Part shown: piece by piece, positions 43,501 through 56,200 of the stretch
Position numbering within the stretch: the stretch's first letter is position 1
Layout of the letters: each line of letters begins with the position of its first letter
NCBI RefSeq assembly: GCF_000499385.1
Contig: NW_013654362.1
Coordinates: 62,001-126,000 of the forward strand
From: Eimeria necatrix
Lineage: Eukaryota > Apicomplexa > Conoidasida > Eucoccidiorida > Eimeriidae
Direction: 5' to 3'
DNA length: 64,000 nt
Translations under genes and position numbers: made by a program
Notes under the pieces: generated by a model
The model's database searches: none
The model's input: the letters and a program-made list of their open reading frames with translations, nothing else
What the model was told of the DNA's origin: nothing

Positions 43501-45382
43501 TCAACAAGGCATTACAAAGCAGGTTCGGCTTGATAATGCTCCTGCATGGTCGTGATCCGGAATGCATCGGCTGCTGGCTGGCCTGTTGACTACTCCGAGG
43601 TTTGCAAGCATGTGAAGATCTCGCAGCCGCCTTTCTCTTAAAGAGAAGGCACTCCCGCCTTCTTTGAAGTGAAGCAGTAATTCATCATTTTTGTCGTTTA
43701 CAAGCTCAGCAGATTTTACGAGATCAGGAAGCAAGTCTTCCCCAACACCATATCCTTGCCTTCACATTGCCAGTGACTGCAAAAACTTCCTCTAGTTAGT
43801 TTGGCCTTGAGCCTAGAGTCTTCTTAGAAAGTGATTAGGATATACGAATCGTTCCAAAGCCACCAGAATCTTCGGGCGGCTTTTCGGTCCCCCTCTGCTT
43901 AGATTCCTGGTCCCATCTGGCCAATGACCAGAACTTGCACCCTTTACAAACCCCACAGCGCATCCTGCAGTATCAAACGAGGCCTCTGCTGCTTTTACAA
44001 GGCCTGAAGCCACGTGTACGAAGCGGCAATTATTGCTGCAGCTGCCTCCTGAACTGACGATTGGCGTACTCTGCGATCTCTGAGCAGTGCAATTTACATG
44101 CCATGTAGCAAGTTAAGTTCCACGTGGTGCATCATACAATTGGTCTAGGCAATCAGCTGAGTGACCATATGATCGAAATCCCCGATGAGTGGACTGTGAA
44201 GTCCGCACTTTTTGTTGGCCACCAGCAGTGCATTCAGTTTCTGCTGTGGAATTTCGCACAGCCTATTGTGAAACACCTCCGTAGCACAATCCAAGTCCCT
44301 CTTTGACAGCGTCGCAAGAGCAAAGCAGAAATGTGGAGCTGCTCGCCTCATTTGCTCCCATCGATTTCTGTGATATTCTTGCATCCACGCATACAAGTTG
44401 GGCAACATGTAGAAACTTTGGCAAAAGTTGCCTTGCATCCGGAGAGAGTTTCGAGCCTTTCAGTCGTTGGCGAAACCCTTTTGCTATCACTCTTTCTTTC
44501 TGGGCTTCGTGTTGAGTGTTGGAGGGCTTAGTTCCTAGTAGCTCCTCATTGCATCTTCGGTCGCGAGCCCTTTCCTGTAAATGCCTTTCGTTCCTTGCAC
44601 AAGTGGGTCGCACTGTCCTTTTCCACTACCCATTCTGGCTTCTGTCTTTTGTGTAGTTATTCGAGTCATGCTTTTGTCCAGGGTGGGCAAAATATGCGCC
44701 GTTTGTGTCACCCTTGCGGAGCTGGACGCTAAACAAGGTCTATTCTGGCTTTCCTTCATTTTGAACACTACCCTTGCAAAAAGACAGTCCAAATATTGAG
44801 TAAGCGCTTATAGCGGCTCCAATTTGGGGTGTTTGACTTCCCTGTTGGGCATTTGGAGCTCTGCAGGGCGAGCTTCGTGGTTCCAAGGTAGCGGCGAGGG
44901 GTCTGTGCTGCATTTGTGACATCGTCCCTGTAGCACCCTTCAATTCTTTTTGCAAAGTTGCACCCTTTGCTTCTCACCTCTGAAGGTTCTTTAGCAAATT
45001 TCGTCTATCCAGTTACTGCACTGTTTTTCTGACTCCACGCCATCTTGTCCTGCTCGTCACACGCTTAGCAGGTCGGTAATTGGAAATCTTGGTGCACCAA
45101 ACCCCATGCACACTTCATAGTACACTAGGCAGACAACTCAGACAACCTGTTGAATGTATGCGGAATTGCCCGTTGGATGTGGTGATCTTTAAAGAGGTTA
45201 CGCTTTTGTATGATGCTTCTTGCTGCGTGGTGTAAGTCTTTTGGGTTTTGCAGAAGATTGCACTCGGTGACCGCAAGAAGCTCTTCTGGGGTATCGTCAT
45301 CAATGTTAGGAGGCTGTTCAAAGGGCTTGAATCGCAACTTCAAAGCCCCAATATCCTCGCTGAGACAGTTGCAGAGTTGCAC
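43501..45382 (-). pseudogene. possible helical-repeat (RAP/OPR-like) gene or remnant
   Basis: Minus-strand fragments in several frames share an alpha-helical repeat character. They include PEELLAVTECNLLQNPKDLHH (45125-45382), ARQLLPKFLHVA (44263-44613), CFALATLSKRDLDCATEVFHN with LCEIPQQKLNALLVANK (44145-44438), and RERRLRDLHMLANLGVVNR (43501-43734). The pattern of paired helices with conserved Leu and Ala resembles the heptatricopeptide/octotricopeptide repeats of apicomplexan RAP-domain organelle RNA-binding proteins. Frames change without clear donors and acceptors, and I found no terminal RAP domain. The stretch may be a decayed gene, a real gene with introns I failed to place, or chance. 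Treat as tentative. Confidence 0.2.
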
Positions 45383-47285
45383 CGCGGTAGTTTAGCTGAT
45401 TCCTTTTCCCTTAAGAAATAAGTAGTTGCTGTCCTTGGTCAAATGCACTTTAAGAATGCAGCACCTGGAACAATTCTAGCACTATTCCTCTCCACTAAAA
45501 GAGAGGTGGGCACACGTGCGGTAACAAGCCTACAGCCTGTGGAAACCATACGGCGAGAGTACAGCGAATATGCTGAATGTTATGTTATGTTCCTACCAAG
45601 AGCCCTGCTCCCTTGAATTTAGTCGGCGAATTTTAACTGAGTATACATAAGGGCTTCTGTCGATGTAGAAAGCTGCTGTACGAACACCTGATAGTGTGTC
45701 CGGCTTTAACCACTGACACACTGGTCAAGGCCGTAGTGCTGCCACTACTTAAGTTGCTTGTCTCCAGGAGCTCTCTTAGCTGATTCAGGAGTGGGGTTTG
45801 TTTGAAACATGGAATGTGGATCGTTTACACCGCTACAACTGAAAAAGCCTGCGAGCAGTACAATTTTGAAGTGATCGCAAAAGCAGAATGTTACACATAT
45901 GTGCAGCATCCACATCACAACCAATTAGTAGCATCACAACGGGTCTGTCTATGTCATTAGAGTGAAAATTTTTATTGACTTGAGTTCAATCCGCTCACGG
46001 CGTCTTCACACATTCGTGAGTGTACCAGATTACCACATTCTTTTTTAGCCTATTTGTTACCTTAGTTGCCCCCTGCCTCCTTAGCACAAGCTTTCTCACA
46101 CCTAATATTGTGCAAGAGGGCACGAAAACAATGAAGCAAGTCGAATAATAAGCACGGAACAACATGGGGAAGCACCAGTATATGGTGGGGTGACACATTA
46201 TACCTAATGTGTAGATCCAGAAGCCGCTCGCCGTTGCTCCGACGCAAAATGCTACGACTTCCTTAACATTGCCGAGCCGTTGCTGAATAGCCGTAAGAAT
46301 TGCATACAGGTCATTTAAAACTATAGCAATAGGGTTTGTGTCATGCAGATGACGGGCTCAACAGGGGCCCCCGAGGCTGCCGGTGAAGGGCAACGGGCCA
46401 TAGAGAGCTCTAAGCAGCTCAAGGCGAAAAGTGGGCTCGAGCTGGGTTTAAGAAGAACTTCTGCACTTTGTTTTTATAGTTTTGAGGTATTTGTATTCTT
46501 TAGGTCCTTTGTTGCCGCAGAAGGACGCGTTTTAGACCTCGTCTTCGAGGGCCGGCCACGAGCGCCACCGAGCACGACTCGCTGGCTCTGTCTCCCCATG
46601 CTCCGAATGAGCCTATGGGGATGGCCCTCGTTTGTCTCGCCTTTTCCTCACTCATAACTCTCATACAAATCGGGGATTATCCCGAGACGCCCACTTTTGG
46701 GGCATAGTTGCGGCTCTCGGCCTCAGGGCGACGCCCGCCCGCCTCGAAGTCACCACAAGCAGCTCACACTTTGTCAACACCTTTTGCGAAACAGCAAGTC
46801 ATAAAGGAGAATTGTGAAAGCGGGGCTTACCAACTGGGTAGCGCTTACTGCTCCAGCATTCTGGGAATCAAAGGGCCGTTCTTGAGTCTCGTTGCTGCAG
46901 GGGCTTACTTCAGCAACGGATGGACGCACAGCGAGAACAAGCGGCGCCCTCTGGTGCTGCTGTGTCGAATGGAGTGGCCAGAAGCGCATAAAACATCCAG
47001 AGGACCCAAGGGCTTGAAGATCGTTCAGCTGTCACACGGAGAAGTAGGAGAAGCGGCACCATCACTAGCAACAGCAACAGCTGCAGAGCAGGAATTGAGG
47101 CAGTAGCACAAGCTGTCACAAAGGCGTATACCATCGCTGAGTCAACTGCAATACCACCAAGGACAGCAGCAGCGCTAGCAGCATACAGCAGCAGCGGCCG
47201 TACACAGTCGGCTTATTTACCACCGAGTCGGAGTTTGCTTTTGACTGTCGCTGTATAAGCATGTCTTGGTCTCTGCATACAAACA
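45383..47285. other. upstream region of VPS13, no gene supported
   Basis: About 1.9 kb before the VPS13 start. Plus-strand frames at 46343-46657 and 46708-47106 are open for about 100 codons each but match nothing and lack splice context; they may lie in the 5' untranslated region. A CAG-rich patch occurs at 47060-47200. Confidence 0.35.
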
Positions 47286-50200
47286 ATGTTGGCAAACATC
47301 CTGGACCAAGTCATCAAGACGTATGGCAAGGAATTCCTCGGGGACTGGGACCCAATTAACAACTTTAGGTGCGCTCGCTTCATCAGTGCAGGACAGCAAT
47401 ACACTGTGTAACTCGCATAGAGCTGCGCTACGAAATTCAGAATCGCGTGTCACAATAGCATCGCCGCACAGCTGATTTTTCCATTTAAATGCGAGATGAT
47501 GGGGGGGTCCTTTGCAGCTGGCCATGGCGCCTTAAAGGGAGTGTACGTCTCAAAAGAGGACACAGTGCGACTTCTGTGCCTACGCATGTAGAAAAGGCGC
47601 TTCCAGTACACTTTTATGTGGGTGCCTTTCAGAATTGACTCGCTGACGGATCCAGAGATACACCTGACGAATATTCCGTTCCCGCAGCAGCTGTTCGAGC
47701 TTGCTGAAATTCCGTTCGCTGTGGACTACTCCAATATAGCAAAAGTGACCAACGCAGCACTAGCGGGGCCCTGAGTTTCGGTGTGGTGACTGCTATGTCT
47801 AAAGTTGCTGCGTCTGAGGCGGATACTATGCAGTGTCTATGGAGTTTCCGCGTAAGGCTTCAGGCTTAAGGGATTACGGCTATGAGTTTGCTCGTGTTTT
47901 CGTTTAGGTCCGAGCAAAGTTTTCTTGGCAGACATTTTTCGGAACGCCGGGTGCATATCCTTTTGCCATTGAGGCAGAAGACTTAGAAATAAGGTAAGCT
48001 GCAAGAACACACAAGGGGACGTTGTTCCCAGTCGCTACAGCTGCAAAACCTGCCATTGCGTCCGTTATTCTGTTGCTGCTGCTGCTGATACTGTTGAAGC
48101 ATCTGCTGCTTGCCTAGTGACCTACAGCTGAAATTACTGGCACGTCTGCATGGCCGCCGAACTTCCATTCCTTGAAAGCAACCCAGGCAGCAGTTCAAGT
48201 GTAGAATTGGATTGCTAGACAAACGGATGTGGAGCTAATTAAACGTGTGCCCCTTTCTTCTGCTCTTGTCTCCCACGATCTTAACCGTTGACTCCAGTAA
48301 TCTGTTCAATGGTTCTTTTCCAGAATCCGGCTGCTGTATCCCAGCGAGTGGAGCAGTGAATTCTGGCGCAATAAGATTCTGAAGGCTAAGTTGAAGCGGA
48401 CTGCTTTATGGGAGAAGTTTGCCTCTTTGTTAGGGTCTGCGCAAGGTGACAGATCGTCTGTTGCACAGACCATCGAGCCAAGGATTGTCAATTCCTTGAC
48501 AATTCGAGTCCGAAACATTCATTTACATATTGTTGATGATAACCTGGGAGCAACGCCTTGGGCATTTGAGGTACGACGATGACGCGACTTCAGCATTTAT
48601 GGGAGCCATGTGTTTCTTATATCCTGGGAGCCGTTCCGCACGCCGTGTCTCAGCCAGCATTGCCATTTGATTTTGCTTTTCTGAGTAGTCAATTTTTGTG
48701 CTTCGTATTCGTTTCCTGACTTTGATGCCCCCAACATTGTCCAGACTTCGCTGCACCGCCTTAATTTCGTGGCATGCAGGCGTACAACTGGCGTAACTGT
48801 TTCTTCACATTCTGTTATATGAAAAAATAAATCCAACTTTCCTTTCACGAATTAAGAACTGAATCATGAGAACAGAGAAACAGCTAATTACGTTCGCTGT
48901 CTACAAGAGAGACGATGCACTTTTTGTCCTTCGTGCCTTCGCTGCAGTGCCATGTTGATGAGTTTTGCAACTGGCGTAACTGTTTCTTCACATTCTGTTA
49001 TATGAAAAAATAAATCCAACTTTCCTTTCACGAATTAAGAACTGAATCATGAGAACAGAGAAACAGCTAATTACGTTCGCTGTCTACAAGAGAGACGATG
49101 CACTTTTTGTCCTTCGTGCCTTCGCTGCAGTGCCATGTTGATGAGTTTTGCATCGATTCGCCGAGACGGGGAGATCCCCGTATCTCTGAAATTGAGGCCA
49201 CAGGTAACGAGTTGGCATAGGAGCTTCTGCGTACTTGAATATCCTCAGTGACACAATGTGTTTATAGCAAGAGTAATGAATTATGTGCAGCCTTGTTGAA
49301 ATACTCCATTGTATGTACAAGCTTTCGCTTGTTGCTGTGAGTGCGTTCGTAGGCCTGGAGCAGTGTCTCCTGATGGGCCTTTGGATGCGGTTTGTAGGAA
49401 TGCATATTTGGTTCAGGGAATTCCCAAGGCCTCAGCTCAAAGGCAAAGCCGGCGTAACCGTTAACATTGATAAAGTGAGCTTCATATTTGGGTTTTTACG
49501 CTATTACTGTCACCTGCATCACTACAGCCTGGCCGAATGCGGGCAGTGGAAGGACTTGTTGAAGGAAAAGTCTTGAGTTTGTCAAGAAATGGATGCTTCC
49601 AGTGAAGCCTTATGTGAAGAATAAGCGGCGGCCATTCCTTCATATGTTTTTTAGTGCCTGTGCCTTTGCAGGCACGGGAGCTACGTCGCCGTCTTCGGCG
49701 CAACCCCAAGGATGAGGAAGCTCAGCAGCTGCTCTCAGAGCTATTGCAAAGGGACGCAATTTCAGCAGTTGATGGTTCGTCATGTGGTGGATCGGCAGGG
49801 GAAGCAGATGCTACATCAGCTGCTTCTGCAAGCATGGCTGCAGAGACTGGGAAGAGTTCTTCCAATCTCCTCCCGGAGTTGCAACGTCTTAGCAGACAAG
49901 GAACGGCGTCTTTGGCAGGAGTTGACCCTGGGACCCTCACAAACATGTTAAGCAAGGAGATACAGGAAACCCTGAATATTGAAGACCGAAACGTCTCTCT
50001 ATCACTTGCGTCTAGAGTTCTTCGGTGGGGATGGTGGTCTGGTAAGCTCGTTGATTTCTGTGAAGCTCCTTTTCGCAAAAAAAATTATGCAACCTTCATA
50101 CGAAGAATATTGATACTTTGGAATTTCACAGTAGCTTGCTCGCTACGCTAGTTGATAAGGGCATTCATGCGGCAATTTGGGTGCTGCAATCATGAGTGCA

Positions 50201-53200
50201 GGAAAGGAGGCTTCCCCACACGGTCAACGTATTGACGACTTGCCACTAACTCCTATTAGTGCTGAAACCCTTCTAAATTCAAACGAACACGCCGAAGATC
50301 ACAGTGGACGTGAAGCTATTGCCGTGTCGCACCCAATTTCGCCATCTAGCGCAATACCAGTATTGGGCAACGCGGCTGCAGCTGCTACCACCGCTGCTGC
50401 GTCGGCTGAAGCTGCGGCTGATGCAGCCGCCAAGGCAAAGGCAGTTGCGGCAGAGACGCTTCGCAGTAAAGGAGAAGATAGCGAGTCCAACGTGAGCAGC
50501 AACACCAGGTCGGAATCAGATGCAGAGCTCCTAAGCGGCGTGAGGGCTGCCCGCGCATTTAAAGTTGTCCCGTCGCAAATAAAAGATCTACTCGACGACA
50601 ATACTCATGCACTGCGCATCACCCCAAAGAAAGGAATCGAAAGTACGTGGAACACCGGTAATTCAGAAGCTTGGAACATTTAACAAACGCACTTGCAGAG
50701 TCGTTTGCTGCTATTAGTCTTGAGCTTCCACTACAGCTTACCTCATAGAGGACCACAGTGTGTGACACTTTGCTCTCGTACAATGGCTGCGGGTCAAAGA
50801 GGAGACTGCTTCAGGACCCTGCTTGTGTCATGTTCGGACATTGCTTGCCGTCGCATCGCAGTGCACATCCTATTCAAGAAATGGGAGTTGCGAGCTCTGG
50901 GATCGAACCTCGCTGTGAATAAGCAAAGTTGGAAGACTGTTGAAATGTCTTTTCTTCACCACGATCCAAGCCTCTATTCTCCCCTCCCAGGGACAGCCAG
51001 CCCGGCAGGGCAGCAACAGTCCCAGAAGGGAGAATCTATTAAAAGACAGGAGCCCCCTCCTCCGTTGTTTGACGGCAGTGTGGAACACAAGCCTCTGCAG
51101 TTAACGTTTACCTCGGCTGCCGTGACTTCACTCTTCAACTTCGTGAAGCTTATGGATGTGTGGTTCATATTCCTGAAGGGCGCAGGAAGACCGACAAGGT
51201 TGGGCTGGCGATTCCTTGATTCAAGCACACGGCTTTATGCTTTTTGCGGAGCAAATTTAGTTGTGGTTCTCAATCTAGGTGTTTCACAGGTACTAGCATC
51301 TCTTAAGAGCAGCTAGTTATTCCGGGAGTGCTGCACTGCGCCTTCAGGCTTGTTGCGAGGGAGGAGGAGTGCGCGGCGTACGTGGAGATGTGGAAGAGGA
51401 GGCTGACTGCTAAGGTCCGCAGACGCGAGAGACAGATAACCATTTGTCTTGGCTCTTTCCCTCAGTGTTTTCTTGATAAACGCCTTGCAGCCCTTTGCAT
51501 GTAAACTGTCAAGCTATTAGGCTTTCACGGTCATATTTTTTTGTGAGCTTGTTATGATGCGGTTGTCTTGCTGTAGGCGGAAATGCGTGATGTTGTCGAT
51601 CGATTCATTTCAGACTTTGAGCATAGCAGCCCCCTATACTTAATCGTAAAGCTACGACAGGTGCGCTTTAAAGTAGAATCAAGTGTTGTATAGACCCTTC
51701 GGCATTGTAGTGGTTTTGGTATTGCCAGTGCTCAAAAGGGTGTCAGGTCTCGAAGACTTGGCCGTCCACCTGCCAAGGAAGGACCGTCAACTGCTAGACC
51801 GATAGGGAACGTCCAATTAGGAACTCGATGAACGCACGTGATGATGCATGCGTTTGCCAGGAGGTGAACTTGTGTGAATGATCTGCAGTTGGCAGAAGAT
51901 AACCTGACTTGGCGAGACGGTGTAAGCGCTGCGGTGTTGCAAAAGCAAATCTTCGGCCGCTTCACTGAGACGTGTTGTCGGCCTGAAAGGCTGGGAAGCA
52001 TGCAGTGGGCGACAGGGGAGACTGCAGAGACAAGCACAGATGGCTTAAACGGGGGCGATGCAGAGTTCACTGACAAGGAGCGGCTTCTCTATGAAGATAT
52101 TGCATGCACTGTCGATGAAGCATCAGGTGACGAACGCGGGGGCTTTGGTGGCAAACGGTGGTTTTACATTGACGGAATCGTGGCTGTGCTGGCACCAAAT
52201 TTGTGCATTTGCTTGCTGCCGCTTATTCAACCGGGCATGCACGTAGCCGTGCCTACACACTTGCAGCAGCAGAAGGGGAGTAAACTTAGGCCGACTATGA
52301 GCAGATTAGGGACGCTGGGCTTGCTGGAGAGACTAGAGGCGCAGAAGAGCTTGGAGCGTGACGCGGCTGCGCCATGTAGTGACATGTTGCCATCCACAAC
52401 TTTGATGTTCCGCATTTGCGCGGACTTCAAGTTTCGTCAGGAAAAAAGGAATGACTTTTTCAAATGCAACGATATATTTATTGATTCTGTTTTTGTCGAA
52501 AAATGTTTCGCCTCTCTAAAGGCAACGCCATGCGAAGAAGCAATCTTGCTGCGCGCCCGTCACAATCCTGAGCTACAGGTACATTCTACCAATTTTTGCA
52601 TCTGGCTGCTGGGCGTTTGGGTTTCCAGAGTACTGAGCTATGATTTTGGAGTGTGTCGGAGGCTCTAGGTGTAACACAGACTTTAATGGCAACTTTCTGG
52701 AGCTTCTTATCTACTATGTGTTTGCTGCAGACGCCATTCCCTAGTCTACTCGTTTCAGTTACCCCACTAGGTGAGATGGGCTGCACTACTTGTGTGTACT
52801 TGCCGGCTGATCCGCCATCGCGCATTGGTTGGGGGATTGGCCCCGCACGCTCTCCCTTGAGGGGCCGTGGAGCGGAACCTCCAGTTACAGCCTTTCAAAC
52901 AGATGAGGCCTACAAGAAGTGTGTGACAAGGAAAAGCGATGCCCCAAAGCCTGCGCTACATTCGGCAAGAACCAGAGGCAAGAGCCATGCTGGTGGTAGA
53001 CCCGTTGTACTAATTGATAGTAACACTGACTCCGAAGACGGGAAGCGGAATAACTCTACTCCTAGCCAACAGTCTCTTACTCAGAGGATCCGTCCCTCTC
53101 GGGTCTATTCGAACATCCATTCTTTTTTTGACAGAGCTAGACATCTTGCAGATATTGTTAAGAAGATTCCAAAACCGGCACGCGCCAAGAGTCGAAGTGG

Positions 53201-56200
53201 TCCGAAGAGACGCTGCTCCATTGGAGGTGACAAAAACCGGACGCTTCTAATTAGCATCAGCAGCAAGACAGTTTGGGATGAGGAGCTCGGAGGTCCTCTT
53301 GAAAAGAAAAAAACATGGATTAATATTCCGGAAATTTCAATATCCGCCCCTGAACTTATTCCATTTGCGGAGGCCATCCCGGTGAGTCGTGCATGGACGC
53401 TGTTCTTTCTGAGGGGAGGAATTATCTGGAAAAGCCACATCTGAAAACCTTTACACATGCGGTGTCCCCTTTTGCCCAAACAGATGAATTTTGTCACCTG
53501 GGATCTCTTTAGGGAAATCGATTGTCTTCTTCCTGCTACAACGGAAGATGCCATGGGTTTGGCACTTGGATACTGCACGAACATTGATAACACTCTGAGG
53601 CTCACTGCTCAAAAGGCCACAGTGGTGAGTGTAACTCTTCTCAGCTACTTCCGTGGGCAAGAATTGTTCTTTACTAACAAATGGTACACGCTAAAGGACA
53701 GTTAGCCACTTAACCAATGCGACGCACTGGCTCTTTTCTTGTTTTCTCAGAAGCTTGCATCGTTCTCGCAAACACTGCACTTTGCGCATTGCATTTACCG
53801 CTGCAGGTCTACCGTTTGTCATCCCTTGACTATTCACGCGTTCTATCTCACTTGAGAAGAGATGCCTTGGCTGAGGCGCAGGAGCTGCACCAACAGGCTG
53901 AAGCTGAAGCAGCAGCGAAAGCGGCAGCCCAAGCAGCAGCTGCAAATACGGGTCGCTTCGGAAGTAACCCTTGGGAGGGCAGAGCGGCCGTAAGCGACAG
54001 TGAAACACCTAGCCGGAGCAGTTCGTCCAACAGCAGCATCGTTAAAGGACGCTGGGGCCAAAGGGGTTGGGCAGAGCGAACAGCAGCAGCGACAGCAACA
54101 GGAAGGCCTCTTGCCTTTATTGGTGAACGTCCGATGGATGCAAGGCGAGATTTTGAGGCTCAGAAGCGTCTGAATTCGAGGAACTCCTCATCTAATCAGT
54201 CAGTCACTGACCCTCATTCAGAGGCTCTTTCGTTTTCTGATTCATTTCTCACACCGTCTCCTAGTGAAGCCGGCCTGCAGGCTGGCGATTGTGGCTCCTC
54301 GCGTCTGAAGCAAGCTCTGCCCAGCTCTCACATCGACGCTTCAGAGAGCAGTGATGAGGATTCTGATGAGGGGGCGTGCTTTGAGAACTGCGCGTTGGGC
54401 TCTGCACGTTATATGGGATCACGGGAGGCGTTATTGGCTGACATGGACTATGAGCCAGTGGAGGCTCATGGTTTTACCTCCTCCTGCTGCGGTTTGAAGG
54501 GCTGTGTCAGCACCTTCAGGCTGACGCAAACGACTCTTAAACGGAGGGGTTCAGTTGCGTCGCTCTCATTAAATATTTCGGTCGAGGCTGCGGAGGCGTC
54601 AGTGATGGCTCAACCTCCGAGCCCCACGGGCACACTGTGCGCTACCACAGACTGCACAGTTCTTTCAGTTAGCGGCGTCAAAGTGAGTCAGGTGGCCATA
54701 TGCCACTGTGCTTCGCAAATGCCTTACGATGAACTTTACTGGGCTGACAGATGAAATTCTTTCTTTGAAACTTCTCCCTGAGCTACAACACGGAAGAGTT
54801 TAAACTAGTTGTTTTTCGTTGCCAGTTAGTGGAGCCTTTCTTTCGTATTTCGCCTTATTCACGATGTGCCTGCCGTTTGCCTGTGATTCTCGCTGTTTTC
54901 CACGGTCACAGGTTGGGATGACCAAGTGCCCTCGGCAAACTGTGGACGTCTGCGTCGGGCATATAAGCGTGGGTCTCTGTAAACAGCTTGTCTCGCTAGC
55001 TGCTTGTAGGCGCTTCCTCATGCCCACCGCCTATCCCTACAGTGACGTGCTGAGAGATACGAAGCCACTGACTGCAAAATTCGCCCAGATTAATTCTCTC
55101 CAGCGTAAAGTGTTGATGCCAAAGCTTTCAAAGAATGGGTCTTCAGAGCAGCAGACACAGCAACCGAAGCGAGACACCACACCCCCTGAACAACAGGCCG
55201 CTCAGGATACAAGCGCCGACGGAGATACAGGGAACACACAACGAAATGGAGCTTCAGCATCACCAGCGGCTGCTGATATTATGGATGCCGATGGGACTAA
55301 GCTATTTTCATTGTCACCCGCAAATAAAGACACGTCTAGCGTTAGAGGTCAGGGGCTCCGCATAGCAGAGGAGAAACGCCTTGAGGATTTCTTGCCTCTA
55401 CCAACGAGCGGACCATGGTCTGCATGTGGTAAGCAACCCATACTTAAATGAATACTCGCACGAGGCATATTCGGACCGAGAGTTGAGAAGTTTGTCGTGA
55501 TCTAGTACTCATAAATTGCTGCCTATTGAGTTGTTGTACGGGCGCCCCGACGACACTGTGTTCTGAAGTGTGCAGAGGGATTACTGTAGGATACTTGCAG
55601 CTTTCAACTCCAACCTATTTGTGCTATTGTGTTGTTTGTTGCATTTATCTAGATGGGAGTCGTCTCAGCTGGTTCTTCAATGACGAGGAGACATCTCAGA
55701 AGTTCACCAGCGACATTTCGCCTCTCAAATTTCTTGGGCCTGGGCAAGAAAACAGTGAGTCTTACCAGCGATGGCGACTCGCTAGACGCCTCAGAGCAAG
55801 GGGTCGGGAAATACCGTCTGATCTTCTTCGGGAAAATTTTGAGGGCGCTAACTCCAATAGTTCTCCTGAAGGCGCTGCTGAAGCGGCGGTAGATGTAGCT
55901 GACGCAGGTCAAAAGTCAATGCAGGTTTCCGCAAAAGTTGGCTGTCTCTGTGTTGGCCTTTACACCCAGCAACAGTACCTTGCGGTGCTCTTGCGGGTAT
56001 ATGGAGCGCGTGTGTACTTGAGGAGAAAACGGAAGGATGTACGTTTGAAGGCCAAAGTTGGGGAGTTTTTTGTCGAACACTCCAAGGCGCGAGATACCCA
56101 AAGGCGCAGCATCGTGCTCTGTAAGAAGGTCGTTCATGTCGGGGCCCAGTGCAGTCGCTTCTGCCCCTCACCCGAAACTGCTGTTCCTTCTTCGCCAGCT

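Noticed and set aside
55526..55640. Start of a separate 1,481-codon gene
   Set aside because: The frame begins with TTG and lies inside the VPS13 series; the true exon begins after an acceptor further in. It is an internal exon, not a gene start.
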